DNA of 64,000 nucleotides from Embleya scabrispora (lineage in GTDB: Bacteria; Actinomycetota; Actinomycetes; Streptomycetales; Streptomycetaceae), in NCBI RefSeq assembly GCF_002024165.1, contig NZ_MWQN01000001.1:3947365-4011364 (forward strand), read 5' to 3'. A program made the position numbers and the translations under genes. The first letter of the stretch is position 1. Every line of letters begins with the position of its first letter. The notes under the pieces are model-generated. The model was not told where the DNA came from, did not search any database, and saw only the letters and a program-made list of their open reading frames with translations. Positions 41,343 to 49,774 of this stretch are shown in pieces.

Positions 41343-42794
41343 ATGGCATACGGGACCTTGCGCGCTTTCCTGAAGGCACTGGAGAAGCGCGGTGACCTCA
41401 AGCGCGTGCGCGCCGAGGTCGATCCGCATCTCGAGGTCGGCGAGATCACCGATCGGGTGAACAAGGCCAAGGGCCCGGCGCTGCTCTTCGAGAACGTCAA
41501 GGGCAGTTCGATGCCGCTGGCGATGAACGTCTACGGCACCGACGAGCGCATGCTGATGGCGCTCGGGCTGAAGAGCTACGACGAGTTGTCGGAGAAGATC
41601 GGCGGCCTGCTCAAGCCCGAACTGCCGCAGGGTTTCGGCGGGATCCGCGAGGCGTTCGGCAAGCTCGGCGCGGTCGCGCACATCCCGCCGAAGAAGATCA
41701 AGGACGCGCCGTGCCAGCAGGTGGTGTACAAGGGCGACGAGGTCGACCTGGACACCATCCCGGCGCTGTTCACCTGGCCCGAGGACGGCGGCTCGTTCTA
41801 CAACCTGGGCCTGACCCACACCAAGGACCCGGACACGGGCGTGCGCAACCTGGGCCTGTACCGCCTCCAGCGGCACGACAAGCGCACCATCGGGATGCAC
41901 TGGCAGATCCACAAGGACAGCCGCAACCACTACCAGGTGGCCGCCAAGCGCGGTGAGCGGCTGCCGGTGGCGATCGCGTTCGGGTGTCCGCCGGCGGTGA
42001 CGTACGCGTCCACCGCGCCGCTGCCCGGGGACATCGACGAATACCTGTTCGCCGGCTTCATCGGCGGCAAGCGGATCGAGATGGTCGACTGCGTGAGCGT
42101 GCCGCTCCAGGTCCCGGCCGAGGCCGAGGTGGTGCTCGAAGGCTGGTTGACCCCGGGCGAGATGTTGCCCGAGGGCCCGTTCGGCGACCACACCGGCTTC
42201 TACACGCCGCAGGAGCCGTTCCCGGCACTGACCATCGACTGCGTGACGATGCGCGAGAAGCCCCTGCTCCAGTCGATCGTGGTGGGCCGGCCGCCGACCG
42301 AGGACGGGCCGCTGGGCAAGGCGACCGAGCGGTTCTTCCTGCCGCTGCTCAAGATCATCGTGCCGGACATCGTGGACTACGACCTGCCCGAGGCGGGCGG
42401 CTTCCACAACTGCGCGATCGTCTCGATCGACAAGAAGTACCCCAAGCACGCGCAAAAGGTGATGAGCGCCATCTGGGGCGCGCACATGATGTCGCTGACC
42501 AAGCTGATCGTGGTGGTGGACGCCGACTGCGACGTGCACGACTATCACGAGGTTGCCTGGCGGGCTTTCGGCAACACCGACTACGCGCGCGACCTGATGC
42601 TGGTCGAGGGGCCCGTGGACCATCTCGACCACGCGTCCTACCAACAGTTCTGGGGCGGCAAGGCGGGCATCGACGCGACCCGCAAGCTGCCCGAGGAGGG
42701 CTACACCCGCGACGGCGGCTGGCCGGAGATGGTCGTGTCGGATCCGGAGACCGCCGCCAAGGTGACCCGCCGATGGAAGGAATACGGGCTGTGA
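41343..42794 (+). CDS. mqnL: Menaquinone biosynthesis decarboxylase (UbiD family)
   Basis: A 483-residue prenyl-FMN-dependent decarboxylase acting on the prenylated 6-naphthoate intermediate of the futalosine menaquinone pathway. LRAFLKALEKRGDLKRV starts it; PALLFENVKGS and GMHWQIHKDSRNHY bind the cofactor and metal, and EGPFGDHTGFYTPQEPFP (about 279-296) contains the catalytic Glu. Length and motifs match the streptomycete MqnL. It overlaps mqnP by four bases (GTGA). Its cofactor comes from the flavin prenyltransferase MqnM, encoded nearly 10 kb away in this genome although usually next door. Confidence 0.92.
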   Translation: MAYGTLRAFLKALEKRGDLKRVRAEVDPHLEVGEITDRVNKAKGPALLFENVKGSSMPLAMNVYGTDERMLMALGLKSYDELSEKIGGLLKPELPQGFGGIREAFGKLGAVAHIPPKKIKDAPCQQVVYKGDEVDLDTIPALFTWPEDGGSFYNLGLTHTKDPDTGVRNLGLYRLQRHDKRTIGMHWQIHKDSRNHYQVAAKRGERLPVAIAFGCPPAVTYASTAPLPGDIDEYLFAGFIGGKRIEMVDCVSVPLQVPAEAEVVLEGWLTPGEMLPEGPFGDHTGFYTPQEPFPALTIDCVTMREKPLLQSIVVGRPPTEDGPLGKATERFFLPLLKIIVPDIVDYDLPEAGGFHNCAIVSIDKKYPKHAQKVMSAIWGAHMMSLTKLIVVVDADCDVHDYHEVAWRAFGNTDYARDLMLVEGPVDHLDHASYQQFWGGKAGIDATRKLPEEGYTRDGGWPEMVVSDPETAAKVTRRWKEYGL

Positions 42795-43705
42795 CGTCCG
42801 CTGCTCTACCCGCTCCCGGAGCACCGTCGGAGGTCGGCCGGGTCAAGGCGTTCCTGCGTCTGGTGCTGATCGAGCACTCGGTGTTCGCGTTGCCGTTCGC
42901 GTACATCGCGGCCTTCACCGCGATGTACGAGACCAACGAACGCCTGCACTACTGGGAGCTTTTCCTGGTCACCGTGGCGATGGTCGGGCTGCGCACGTTC
43001 GCGATGGCCTGCAACCGGATCATCGACCGGGAGATCGACGCGCGCAATCCGCGCACCGCCACGCGGGAGTTGGTCACCGGCGCGGTCTCGGTACGCACCG
43101 CGTGGATCGGCGCACTGGTCGCGCTGTTCTTCTACCTGCTGGCCGCCGCGCTGCTGAACCCGCTGTGCCTGGCGCTCGCGCCGGTGGCGGTGATCCCGAT
43201 GGTGATCTATCCGTACGGCAAACGCTTCACCAACGTCCCCCACGCGATCCTGGGCATCGCGCAGGCGATCGGCCCGGTCGGCGCGTGGTTGGCGATCACC
43301 GGCTCGTGGTCGTGGGAGGCGGTGGTCCTGGGCCTGGCGGTGGGCACCTGGATCGGCGGCTTCGACCTGATCTTCGGCTGCCAGGACGTCGCCGCCGACC
43401 GCGCGCACGGCGTCAAGAGCGTGCCGGCCAAGTGGGGCATCGCCGCCGCGCTGAACGCCTCCAAGATCAGCCACGTGGGAACCACGCTGCTGCTCGTCTG
43501 GTTCGGCGCCCTCACCGGCGCGGGCTTCTTCTGGTGGCTGGGCCTGCTGATCGTGGCGGCGGCCTTCGTCTACGAACACAGCCTGCTCAAGCCGGACGAC
43601 CTGAGCAAACTCAACCGAGCCTTCTTCACCACGAACGGCTTCATCGGCATCGCCCTGTTCGTCTGCGCCCTGCTGGACCTCGGCATCCGCGGCCTGCGCC
43701 CGTAG
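42791..43705 (+). CDS. mqnP: Menaquinone prenyltransferase (UbiA family)
   Basis: A 304-residue membrane prenyltransferase attaching the polyprenyl tail to 1,4-dihydroxy-6-naphthoate. The two Asp-rich Mg/diphosphate sites, AMACNRIIDREIDARNPRTA (about 78-97) and FGCQDVAADRAHGVKS (about 195-210), are intact, and eight to nine membrane helices are apparent. GTG 42791 overlaps the mqnL stop. Downstream, where mqnM follows in streptomycetes as I recall, lies instead a stretch of broken genes. Confidence 0.92.
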   Translation: MTSAALPAPGAPSEVGRVKAFLRLVLIEHSVFALPFAYIAAFTAMYETNERLHYWELFLVTVAMVGLRTFAMACNRIIDREIDARNPRTATRELVTGAVSVRTAWIGALVALFFYLLAAALLNPLCLALAPVAVIPMVIYPYGKRFTNVPHAILGIAQAIGPVGAWLAITGSWSWEAVVLGLAVGTWIGGFDLIFGCQDVAADRAHGVKSVPAKWGIAAALNASKISHVGTTLLLVWFGALTGAGFFWWLGLLIVAAAFVYEHSLLKPDDLSKLNRAFFTTNGFIGIALFVCALLDLGIRGLRP

Positions 43706-43805
43706 CCCACCATCCGGCCACCGCAACACCGCCCCGGACCACAGCCACCCCAGGAGCACCGCGGGCGTGCCATCCGCACGACGCGGCCGACCGGACCACG
43801 GGAAG

Positions 43806-44151
43806 CTCACGGCCGAGTTGGCCCGGCCCAAGGTCGAGGCGGCGATCCCGGCCGAGACGGCTGCCGCTGGAGTTCCTCGTCCGCAAGCAGACGATGGACA
43901 CCGCCGCGCTGTACGGCCTGACCGACCGGGGCGTGATCGCCGAGGGCAAACGCGCCGACCTGAACGTGATCGACCCGGACACCCTCACCCTGCACCGCCC
44001 CCGCATGGTCCACGACCTCCCCGCCGGCGGCGGCCGCATGCTCCAGCAGGCCACGGGCTACCTGGCCACGATCGTCGCCGGCCAGATCACCCGCCGCAAC
44101 GGCCAAGACACCGGCGCCCGCCCCGGCCGCCTGATCCGCAGCGCCCGCTGA
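43806..44151 (+). pseudogene. Fragment of a D-aminoacylase gene, inverted copy
   Basis: Two pieces of an amidohydrolase. Bases about 43811-43858 encode TAELARPKVEAAIPAE, matching AAELARPEVKAAILAE of the intact gene at 33958-35775; then about 130 codons are missing and, in another frame, 43858-44151 encode the last 97 residues (LPLEFLVRKQTMDTAALYG to the end). The second piece is 99% identical to the intact gene, in reverse orientation; the first is clearly more diverged. No start or metal site remains, so it is dead. Confidence 0.9.
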
Positions 44152-44167
44152 CCCACACCCGGCGGGC
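43858..44167. repeat. Inverted duplication, copy 2 (fragment)
   Basis: Aligns without gaps to 34251-33942; only three mismatches occur between 43858 and 44151 (at the Ile/Leu and Gly/Ser codons). Weaker similarity continues to about 44290. The pair of copies flanks 9.6 kb. Confidence 0.95.
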
Positions 44168-44184
44168 TCGTTATGGGGCAAGGG

Positions 44185-44236
44185 GACGATGGTGAAGGTC
44201 ACCGGCCCATGTCGGCCGATGACCTTCACCATCGTC
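44185..44236. repeat. Palindromic element, copy 2 (strong hairpin)
   Basis: Perfect 17-bp arms (44185-44201 with 44220-44236) continue, after one mismatch, into a further CGGCC/GGCCG pairing. It corresponds to the imperfect element at 33878-33917 and may act as a terminator. Confidence 0.85.
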
Positions 44237-44289
44237 GTTCAGCGGCGGATGGCGGTTACTCGGTCGCGAAGGCGTACGTCGGTGATGCT

Positions 44290-44655
44290 TTCGGTACCGC
44301 CACGCGGCGTCGGCGACCTCGTCGTCCTCGCCCTTGCCCGCGTTGGCGGGGATGGAGTGGATGTCGATGTGCACAGGATCGTCCCGGAGCGGAACGACGA
44401 GATCGAAACGGATACCCGTCTCCTCGGCGAGCTCCCGCATGGCCGCACCGATCAGGGTGGTGCCGGTGGGCTCCGGATGACCACCGGGAAGGAGCCACGC
44501 GTCGAGGGCGAGGTGGCGGACGAACAGGACCTGCCGGCGGCGTCGGTCAGGATCGCGCCGGCGGTGGCGTGCCCTCGGAATTCCTTGCGGTCGGTGGCAC
44601 GGGGAAGGCGCCGCAATCTCGGATGCCCACGTGACGGAGGCCCGCCGTCCGGCAT
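44290..44655 (-). pseudogene. Frameshifted NUDIX hydrolase gene
   Basis: Minus-strand frames together read GHATAGAILTDAAGR, then after a one-base shift near 44539 VLFVRHLALDAWLLPGGHPE and AAMRELAEETGI, then PVHIDIHSIPANAGKGED. This is a NUDIX hydrolase with a decayed NUDIX box (the expected Glu after GGHxEP is lost) and no proper C-terminus; the remaining sequence runs into the duplicated intergenic region. It is one of several broken genes between mqnP and the diiron operon. Confidence 0.7.
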
Positions 44656-44680
44656 CCAGGTGAAGTCCTCTGGCAGGCGG

Positions 44681-44869
44681 CTATTCGCGCAGCTCCGCGA
44701 CCAGGGCCGCCCACGCGCGGGCGCGCAGTGGAATGACAGGGGACGCCGCCAGCTTGCTGTCGCGTACGCCCATCGCCCGGTCGTCGAAGGTGGCCACCTC
44801 GACGCAGCTCTCCCCCTCGGTGTAGGAGGACTTCCGCCACTTCACAGGCTCGTCTCGATCGCCGTGCAT
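44681..44869 (-). CDS. DUF397 protein, second locus
   Basis: A 62-residue DUF397 protein: VKWRKSSYTEGESCVEVATF, GVRDSKLAASPVIPL and WAALVAELRE. It keeps the usual W-K-S-S-Y-S-type start better than the copy at 20195. Its start overlaps the end of a truncated XRE-DUF5753 gene, the normal order for these pairs. With the regulator broken it may be an orphan. ATG 44869. Confidence 0.8.
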   Translation of the reverse strand: MHGDRDEPVKWRKSSYTEGESCVEVATFDDRAMGVRDSKLAASPVIPLRARAWAALVAELRE

Positions 44870-45243
44870 GCTTCCCGCCTCTTCCTGTCGATCAACTCGA
44901 GCGAGGCAGCCGGGTCGAGCGCCGCCCCCTCCAAACGCTCGAACAGCACCCGCAGTTCGGCCGTATCGTCGGGGCCGGTCACCAGGGCCGACCCTGATCG
45001 CATGTCGATCCAGGCCACCATCTTGCCGGGCGAGGATTCCAACAGATAGAGCGGAATCGAAGACGCTACGGGAGAACTGGAGGGCAGGACCTGGATCCGC
45101 ACCGACTCGAAGCGCGCGGCAAGGTCGAGGAGGTGTTCGAGTTGCTCGGCGAGCGTGGCCAATCCACCGACCGCACGACAGGCCCCATGAGCTTGCGGGC
45201 ACTGACAAGACACATCGGGCATGGCTTTCCGGCCGGCTACCAC
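44842..45243 (-). pseudogene. Truncated DUF5753 regulator
   Basis: Only the C-terminal third of an XRE-DUF5753 regulator remains: LAEQLEHLLDLAARFESVRI, QVLPSSSPVASSIPLYLLES and FERLEGAALDPAASLELIDR. The helix-turn-helix and the first part of DUF5753 (about 190 residues) are missing; upstream codons are unrelated. The end overlaps the DUF397 start in the normal way, so the intact pair once existed here. Confidence 0.75.
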
Positions 45244-45415
45244 CGATGCACGTCGGCGCGGAGCGACGTGATGAGCCGGCCGGCCCGAGCAGGTCCCGGA
45301 TGGCTGCTCGCGTCGTGGCCGCCGCCGGTCGACCGGTCAGGTGCTCGGCAGCCCGTCGGGCGAAAGTCGTGTCGCGTCGCGGTGGCGTTCCGCGGCGCAA
45401 GGCCACGGCCGCCGA

Positions 45416-45560
45416 GACGACATCGACGCCGCGCTGACGACCTGGAACGATTTCCTGGTCACCGCCGAGGGCATCCGGTCGATCAAGGTTACCGAGGCCG
45501 TCGCGAAAATGCGGGCTCGCCTGCAGCGGCTCGAGCACGTGCCCGCCGCTACTCCGTGCC
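45416..45560 (+). pseudogene. Remnant of a TPR-type regulator C-terminus
   Basis: In the frame ending DIDAALTTWNDFLVTAEGIR and SIKVTEAVAKMRARLQRL the sequence resembles the last helices of streptomycete helix-turn-helix/TPR regulators. No start or preceding domain is found; it abuts the diiron gene on the other strand. The stretch 45244-45415 shows nothing else recognisable. Confidence 0.4.
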
Positions 45561-46652
45561 CAGTTCCATTGCCGCGTCGATCTCTGCCTTGCGGGTGGCG
45601 AGTTCGGTGGCGGCTCGGGCTTTGTCGTATTGGTCGGCGATTTCCTCGTCCTGGCGCATCAGGGCCAGGAGGTCGGACTTGGCGTGGTCAAGGACGCCCA
45701 TGGACTCGTAGGCGGAGCGGACGCCGTCGCCCCACAGGCCGATGTCGCGGACCACCGGCACGATGCGGCTGAACAGGTGGGAGCGGTAGAGGTGGAACAT
45801 CTCCGACGACTCGACGCACTCCATGCACTCGTCGACCGGCATGTCCAGCGTCTCGAACACCTCGCGGCCGGTGAAGCGGTCGCGCATCAGCAGGCTGCCC
45901 TCGATCACGAACTCCTCGCGCTCGGCCCGCTCCCGGTCGGTCAGTTCGCGGTAGTAGTCCTTGAGCGCGAGGCGGCCGAACGCCACGTGTCGGGCCTCGT
46001 CCTGCATCACGTAGGCGAGGAGGTGCTTGACCAGCGGCGCGGTGGCCAGGTCCCGGTACAGGCCGAAGGCCGCGAGCGCGAGGCCCTCGATCAGTACCTG
46101 CATGCCGAGGTAGGGCAGGTCCCAGCGGCTGTCCTCCAGCGACTCGGCCAGCAGCTTGGCCAGGTCCTGGTTGACCGGGTAGTACATGCCGATCTTCTCG
46201 TGCACGAAGCGGCCGAACAGCTCCACGTGCCGCGCCTCGTCCATGGTCTGCGTCGCGGCGTAGAACTTGGAGTCCATGTCCGGCACCGACTGCACGATCC
46301 GGGCGGAGACGGTCAGCGCGCCCTGCTCTCCGTGCAGGAACTGGCTGAACAGCCAGGAGCCCTGGTGGCGGTCCACCTCGTCGCGGTCGCGCTGCGACAT
46401 CCGGCCCCACAGGTCGGAGCCGTGCAGCGGGTTGAACTCGTCGGGCAGGCCGGCCACGTTGATCGGGTCGATCTCCAGGTCCCAGTCGATCCGGTCCCGG
46501 GCGTCCCACTGCTTGTCCTTGCCCTTTTGGTACAGCGCGAGCAGCCGCTCCCGACCTCCGTCGTATTCCCAGGAGAAGCGGGCGGACCCGGCCATCGGCA
46601 CGTTCCAGGTGTCGGCGGACACCGGGGTGGAGTAGAGCGGGAACGACGTCAC
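45549..46652 (-). CDS. Ferritin-like diiron oxidase
   Basis: A 367-residue helical protein with a full diiron ligand set in two pairs: Glu109 (FLHGEQGAL), Glu139 and His142 (MDEARHVELF), Glu189 (LIEGLALAAF), Glu219 and His222 (QDEARHVAFG). This E/ExxH/E/ExxH pattern is that of ribonucleotide-reductase-like and multicomponent-monooxygenase-like oxidases. It is large for a ferritin, so an O2-activating oxygenase or desaturase acting on a small molecule is more likely; the substrate is unknown. It is last in a six-gene operon, 49 bp after the acyl-CoA-dehydrogenase-like gene. Confidence 0.82.
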   Translation of the reverse strand: MTSFPLYSTPVSADTWNVPMAGSARFSWEYDGGRERLLALYQKGKDKQWDARDRIDWDLEIDPINVAGLPDEFNPLHGSDLWGRMSQRDRDEVDRHQGSWLFSQFLHGEQGALTVSARIVQSVPDMDSKFYAATQTMDEARHVELFGRFVHEKIGMYYPVNQDLAKLLAESLEDSRWDLPYLGMQVLIEGLALAAFGLYRDLATAPLVKHLLAYVMQDEARHVAFGRLALKDYYRELTDRERAEREEFVIEGSLLMRDRFTGREVFETLDMPVDECMECVESSEMFHLYRSHLFSRIVPVVRDIGLWGDGVRSAYESMGVLDHAKSDLLALMRQDEEIADQYDKARAATELATRKAEIDAAMELGTE

Positions 46653-46701
46653 GACAGTCCCTTCGTGGTCGGATCGGTGGTCGGATCGGTCGGGTCCACG
46701 G

Positions 46702-47967
46702 TCAGATCAACCCCTCCGCCGCCAGGGGGTTCCTGGTCAGGGCCCGTTCGACGCCCAGCCACATCGCGCCCGCCATCTCCAGAATCTTGGGCTGGCCCAT
46801 CAGGTGCTGACTGATCGTGGTGAGGTCGCGCAGGTGGCGCTCGATCGGGCAACCACGGTAGATCGAGGCGCTGCCGACCGCGTCGGACAACACGCCGGCG
46901 GCGTCGCGGCAGGTCCGGATGGTGTGCATGTAGCCGCCGACCAGGGCCGCGCGCAGCCGCAACGACGGTTCGGCGCCCTGCTCCAGCGCCGACCACAACT
47001 CGCCCAGCACGTCGTACAGATGGCTGCGCGCCGCGCCGACCATCGCGTGCGCCTGGGCGACGCCGGTCCGGACCCGGGGGTCCTCCCGGGCCGGGCGCAT
47101 CTCGGGCACCGCGATCTTGTCCGCCAGCAGGTCCTCGGCCGCTTCCAGCGCCGCCCGGGCGATGCCGAGCGGCACGCCGGGGAGGTTGGCGAAGAACATG
47201 CCCGGCCAGGCGTACAGGACCCCCTCGCGGCGGCGTTCGCGCAGGTCGCGGAAGCGGAAGGTCTGCTCGGCCGGGACGAATACGTCGTCGATCCGGTAGT
47301 CGTGGCTGCCGCTGCCCGCCAGGCCGGTGGTGTACCAGGTGTCCAGGATCTCGAACCGCTCGGCGCGCAGGAGGGCGACCCGGGTCTCGGGCCGGCCGTC
47401 GTCGGTGTGCGCGGGGGCGCCGTCCTCGTACACGATCGCGCCGCCGATGATCACGTCGGCGTGGGTGCAGCCGCTGCCGAACTGCCAGCGGCCGGTCAGG
47501 CGATAGCCGCCCTCGACGCGGTGGAGCCGACCCGCCGGCACGATCCAGCCCGCGGTGACCGCATCCAGGTCGGGGTAGAGCTTGCGGCCCACGGCGTCGT
47601 CCAGCGCGGAGCTGTAGTAGCCGCCGTCCGAGCCGATCATGGCGCACCACCCGGCCGCCCCGTCGGCCGCGGACAACTCCTCCACGATCCGGGTCTGGGT
47701 ACGGATGTCCACCTCGGGCCCGCCCCACGCCCGGGGCATCGGCATGCGGAACACCCCGGTCGAGCGCAGCGCGTCGACGGCCCGGGGGGTCAGCCGGCGA
47801 CCCCGCTCGTTCGCGTCGGCCTCCTCGCGCAGCACCGGGGCCACGGCCCGGGCGTTGGCCAGGATCGCGGCACCGTCGACGGGCCTGCCGCAGACGGGCC
47901 TGCCGCCACCGGGCCTGCCGTCGACGGAGCCGCCGTCGACGCCGGTCGGGTCAATCGTGCGGGACAT
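46702..47967 (-). CDS. Acyl-CoA-dehydrogenase-fold flavin monooxygenase
   Basis: A 421-residue flavoprotein of the HsaA/DszC/IBAH type. LRSTGVFRMPMPRAWGGPEV, LSAADGAAGWCAMIGSDGG, YRLTGRWQFGSGCTHAD and TWYTTGLAGSGSHDYRIDDV are diagnostic of group D two-component monooxygenases, which lack the acyl-CoA-dehydrogenase catalytic Glu and use reduced flavin and O2 to hydroxylate carbon, nitrogen or sulfur. No flavin reductase gene is adjacent. The N-terminus holds VDGRP-like pentapeptide repeats encoded by 15-bp repeats (about 47870-47940). The gene is 15 bp after the O-methyltransferase. Confidence 0.83.
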   Translation of the reverse strand: MSRTIDPTGVDGGSVDGRPGGGRPVCGRPVDGAAILANARAVAPVLREEADANERGRRLTPRAVDALRSTGVFRMPMPRAWGGPEVDIRTQTRIVEELSAADGAAGWCAMIGSDGGYYSSALDDAVGRKLYPDLDAVTAGWIVPAGRLHRVEGGYRLTGRWQFGSGCTHADVIIGGAIVYEDGAPAHTDDGRPETRVALLRAERFEILDTWYTTGLAGSGSHDYRIDDVFVPAEQTFRFRDLRERRREGVLYAWPGMFFANLPGVPLGIARAALEAAEDLLADKIAVPEMRPAREDPRVRTGVAQAHAMVGAARSHLYDVLGELWSALEQGAEPSLRLRAALVGGYMHTIRTCRDAAGVLSDAVGSASIYRGCPIERHLRDLTTISQHLMGQPKILEMAGAMWLGVERALTRNPLAAEGLI

Positions 47968-47982
47968 GATCGATACCCCTTC

Positions 47983-49044
47983 TCAGGCCGGCGTCGCTTC
48001 GATCACCCGGAAGTCGAAGCGGGGGAGTGCGGTGATCCGGGTCGTCGCGAAGCCCGTCGCGTGCAACAGGCGCCGAAACTCCTCCTCGGTACGCTCGCGG
48101 CCGCCGGTGGCGACCAGCATGTGCAGGTCCAGCAGGAGTGCGGCGGCCTCGGACCGGCTGCCGGGGGTGACCGTCTCGGGCAGCGCGCGCTCCAGCAGGA
48201 ACAGCCGGCCCGCCGGGGGGATCACCGCGCGGATGTTGCGCAGGATGGCGCCTGCTTCCTTGTCGTCCCAGTCGTGCAGGATCTGCTTGAGCAGATAGGC
48301 GTCGCAGCCCGAGGGCACCGCGGCGAAGAAGTCCCCGCTCACCACCCGCGCCCGGGCCGCCACCCCGGCGGCGGCGAGTGTGTCGGCGGTGGCGGCCAGA
48401 CCGGTGGGCACGTCGAACACCACACCCTCGACCTCGGGATGGGCCCGCAACACGTGCGCGAGGAGGGTGCCGTCGCCGCCGCCGAGGTCGACCACGGTAC
48501 GAAACCGCCCCAGGTCGGCGGCGGCGAGCGCCTCGGGCGCCACGTCGCGGGTGTGCTCGGCCATGGCCAGGTTGAACGTCTCGGCGGCGTCGGGATGGGC
48601 CGCGTAGTACTCGGTCCACCCCATGCCGTGGGCCAGCTCCCACGGCGGCTCGCCGGTACGCACCCCCGCGACCAACTCGCCCCAGCTCCGCCAGACTTCG
48701 GGCCCGCACATCATCCGCATCAAGCCGCGGATCGAGTCCGGCGCGTCGGTGCGCAGCGGTTGTCCCAGCTCGGCCAGCTCGAAGCGGTCCGCGCCGACCG
48801 GGGTCAGCACCCCCATCCCGGCCAAGGCCAGCAACAGGCGGTGCAGGGACGGCCCGTGCGCACCGATCCGTTCGGCCAACTCGGCGCTGCTCCGCGGCCC
48901 TCCGGCGAGCAGGTCGGGGATGCCCAACTCGGCCGCCGCGTGGACCGCCTTGCCGGCCAGCACCTGCACGATCATCGCGGAGAGCCGGGCCGAGGGCGGC
49001 GGTTTTCGCCCGTCCCCGCCCACGGCGTCAGCCGCGGAGCGCAT
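47983..49044 (-). CDS. SAM-dependent O-methyltransferase
   Basis: A 353-residue member of the Methyltransf_2 family used in natural-product synthesis. A dimerisation winged-helix (about 20-95, VLAGKAVHAAAELGIPDLLA and LHRLLLALAGMGVLT) is followed by the SAM domain with VVDLGGGDGTLLAHVLRAHP (about 187-206), GDFFAAVPSGCDAYLLKQIL and the catalytic HDWDD (His about 261). It likely methylates a hydroxyl or N-hydroxyl on a small molecule. Its ATG lies inside the end of the FeeM-like gene (17-bp overlap), indicating strong coupling. Confidence 0.87.
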   Translation of the reverse strand: MRSAADAVGGDGRKPPPSARLSAMIVQVLAGKAVHAAAELGIPDLLAGGPRSSAELAERIGAHGPSLHRLLLALAGMGVLTPVGADRFELAELGQPLRTDAPDSIRGLMRMMCGPEVWRSWGELVAGVRTGEPPWELAHGMGWTEYYAAHPDAAETFNLAMAEHTRDVAPEALAAADLGRFRTVVDLGGGDGTLLAHVLRAHPEVEGVVFDVPTGLAATADTLAAAGVAARARVVSGDFFAAVPSGCDAYLLKQILHDWDDKEAGAILRNIRAVIPPAGRLFLLERALPETVTPGSRSEAAALLLDLHMLVATGGRERTEEEFRRLLHATGFATTRITALPRFDFRVIEATPA

Positions 49045-49756
49045 CGGTCGGACACAACGTCGATTCGGCCACGTCGGCGGCGATTTGCTTCATGGTGACC
49101 TTTCGATGGAAATAGTGGTAGCTCCGGGAGACCGCGTAATCGACGTGTTCTTTCCGGTCGGTCATGAAGTAGGTCACGTAGTCGCAGATGGCCTCGTCGC
49201 CCAGAAGATGCAGGGGCGCGTGACGCACCGGAATCGTCCCGAAGTCCACGAACATGGGCAGGATCTCGTGCCGAATCAGCCCGGCGACGTAGTCGAAGCC
49301 CTTGGCGTGCGAGAGCAGCGCACAGTTGCGCATGATGATGCCGAGCAGGAGGTCGCCCTTGAAGGAATGTTCGATCGCGACATTGTTGACCTCGATGATC
49401 CGCCGGCCTGCGGCTCCCGGTATCACCTCGTGATAGATCGAATCGGGCGCGGCCGGGGTCAACCTGAAGATGGCCGCCATTCGGCCGTCGAAGGTGACCT
49501 TGTAACAACTCGACGCCACTCCGGGGAGGAACTTCTCGCGATAGATGCCGAGCGGCCTGAGCGCTTTCTCCAGGAAGTCGCGGTATTCTTCGCGTTCCTG
49601 GGTCTCGGTGATCATGCACGTCTGGTACTTGCGCACCTCGGCCAGGACGGATTCGTCCTTCGGCGCGGCCACGAACGCCACCGGTGAGGTCGCCATCGCG
49701 TGGTCGGTCGGAATACCGTCGTCCTCGGGCCGCAGCTCTTCCCGTACGCTCCTCAT
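49028..49756 (-). CDS. FeeM-like N-acyltransferase
   Basis: A 242-residue protein with a GNAT-like core related to N-acyl amino acid synthases and autoinducer synthases. MAAIFRLTPAAPDSIYHEVI, GRRIIEVNNVAIEHSFKGD, LLLGIIMRNCALLSHAKGFD and FVDFGTIPVRHAPLHLL define the fold; enzymes of this group take acyl chains from acyl-ACP and join them to an amine. An amine substrate is inferred, not shown. The gene is less GC-rich than its surroundings, consistent with transfer. It lies 18 bp after the heme-oxygenase-like gene and overlaps the O-methyltransferase. Confidence 0.65.
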   Translation of the reverse strand: MRSVREELRPEDDGIPTDHAMATSPVAFVAAPKDESVLAEVRKYQTCMITETQEREEYRDFLEKALRPLGIYREKFLPGVASSCYKVTFDGRMAAIFRLTPAAPDSIYHEVIPGAAGRRIIEVNNVAIEHSFKGDLLLGIIMRNCALLSHAKGFDYVAGLIRHEILPMFVDFGTIPVRHAPLHLLGDEAICDYVTYFMTDRKEHVDYAVSRSYHYFHRKVTMKQIAADVAESTLCPTDALRG

Positions 49757-49774
49757 CCCGTCGGATCCTCGACT

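Noticed and set aside
43706-45548. Insertion sequence or integrase responsible for the insertion
   Set aside because: No transposase, integrase or clear target-site duplication could be recognised in the region.
49028-49756. Canonical LuxI-type homoserine lactone synthase
   Set aside because: The LuxI Arg/Asp/Glu signature is not visible; the fit is better to FeeM-type N-acyl amino acid synthases.
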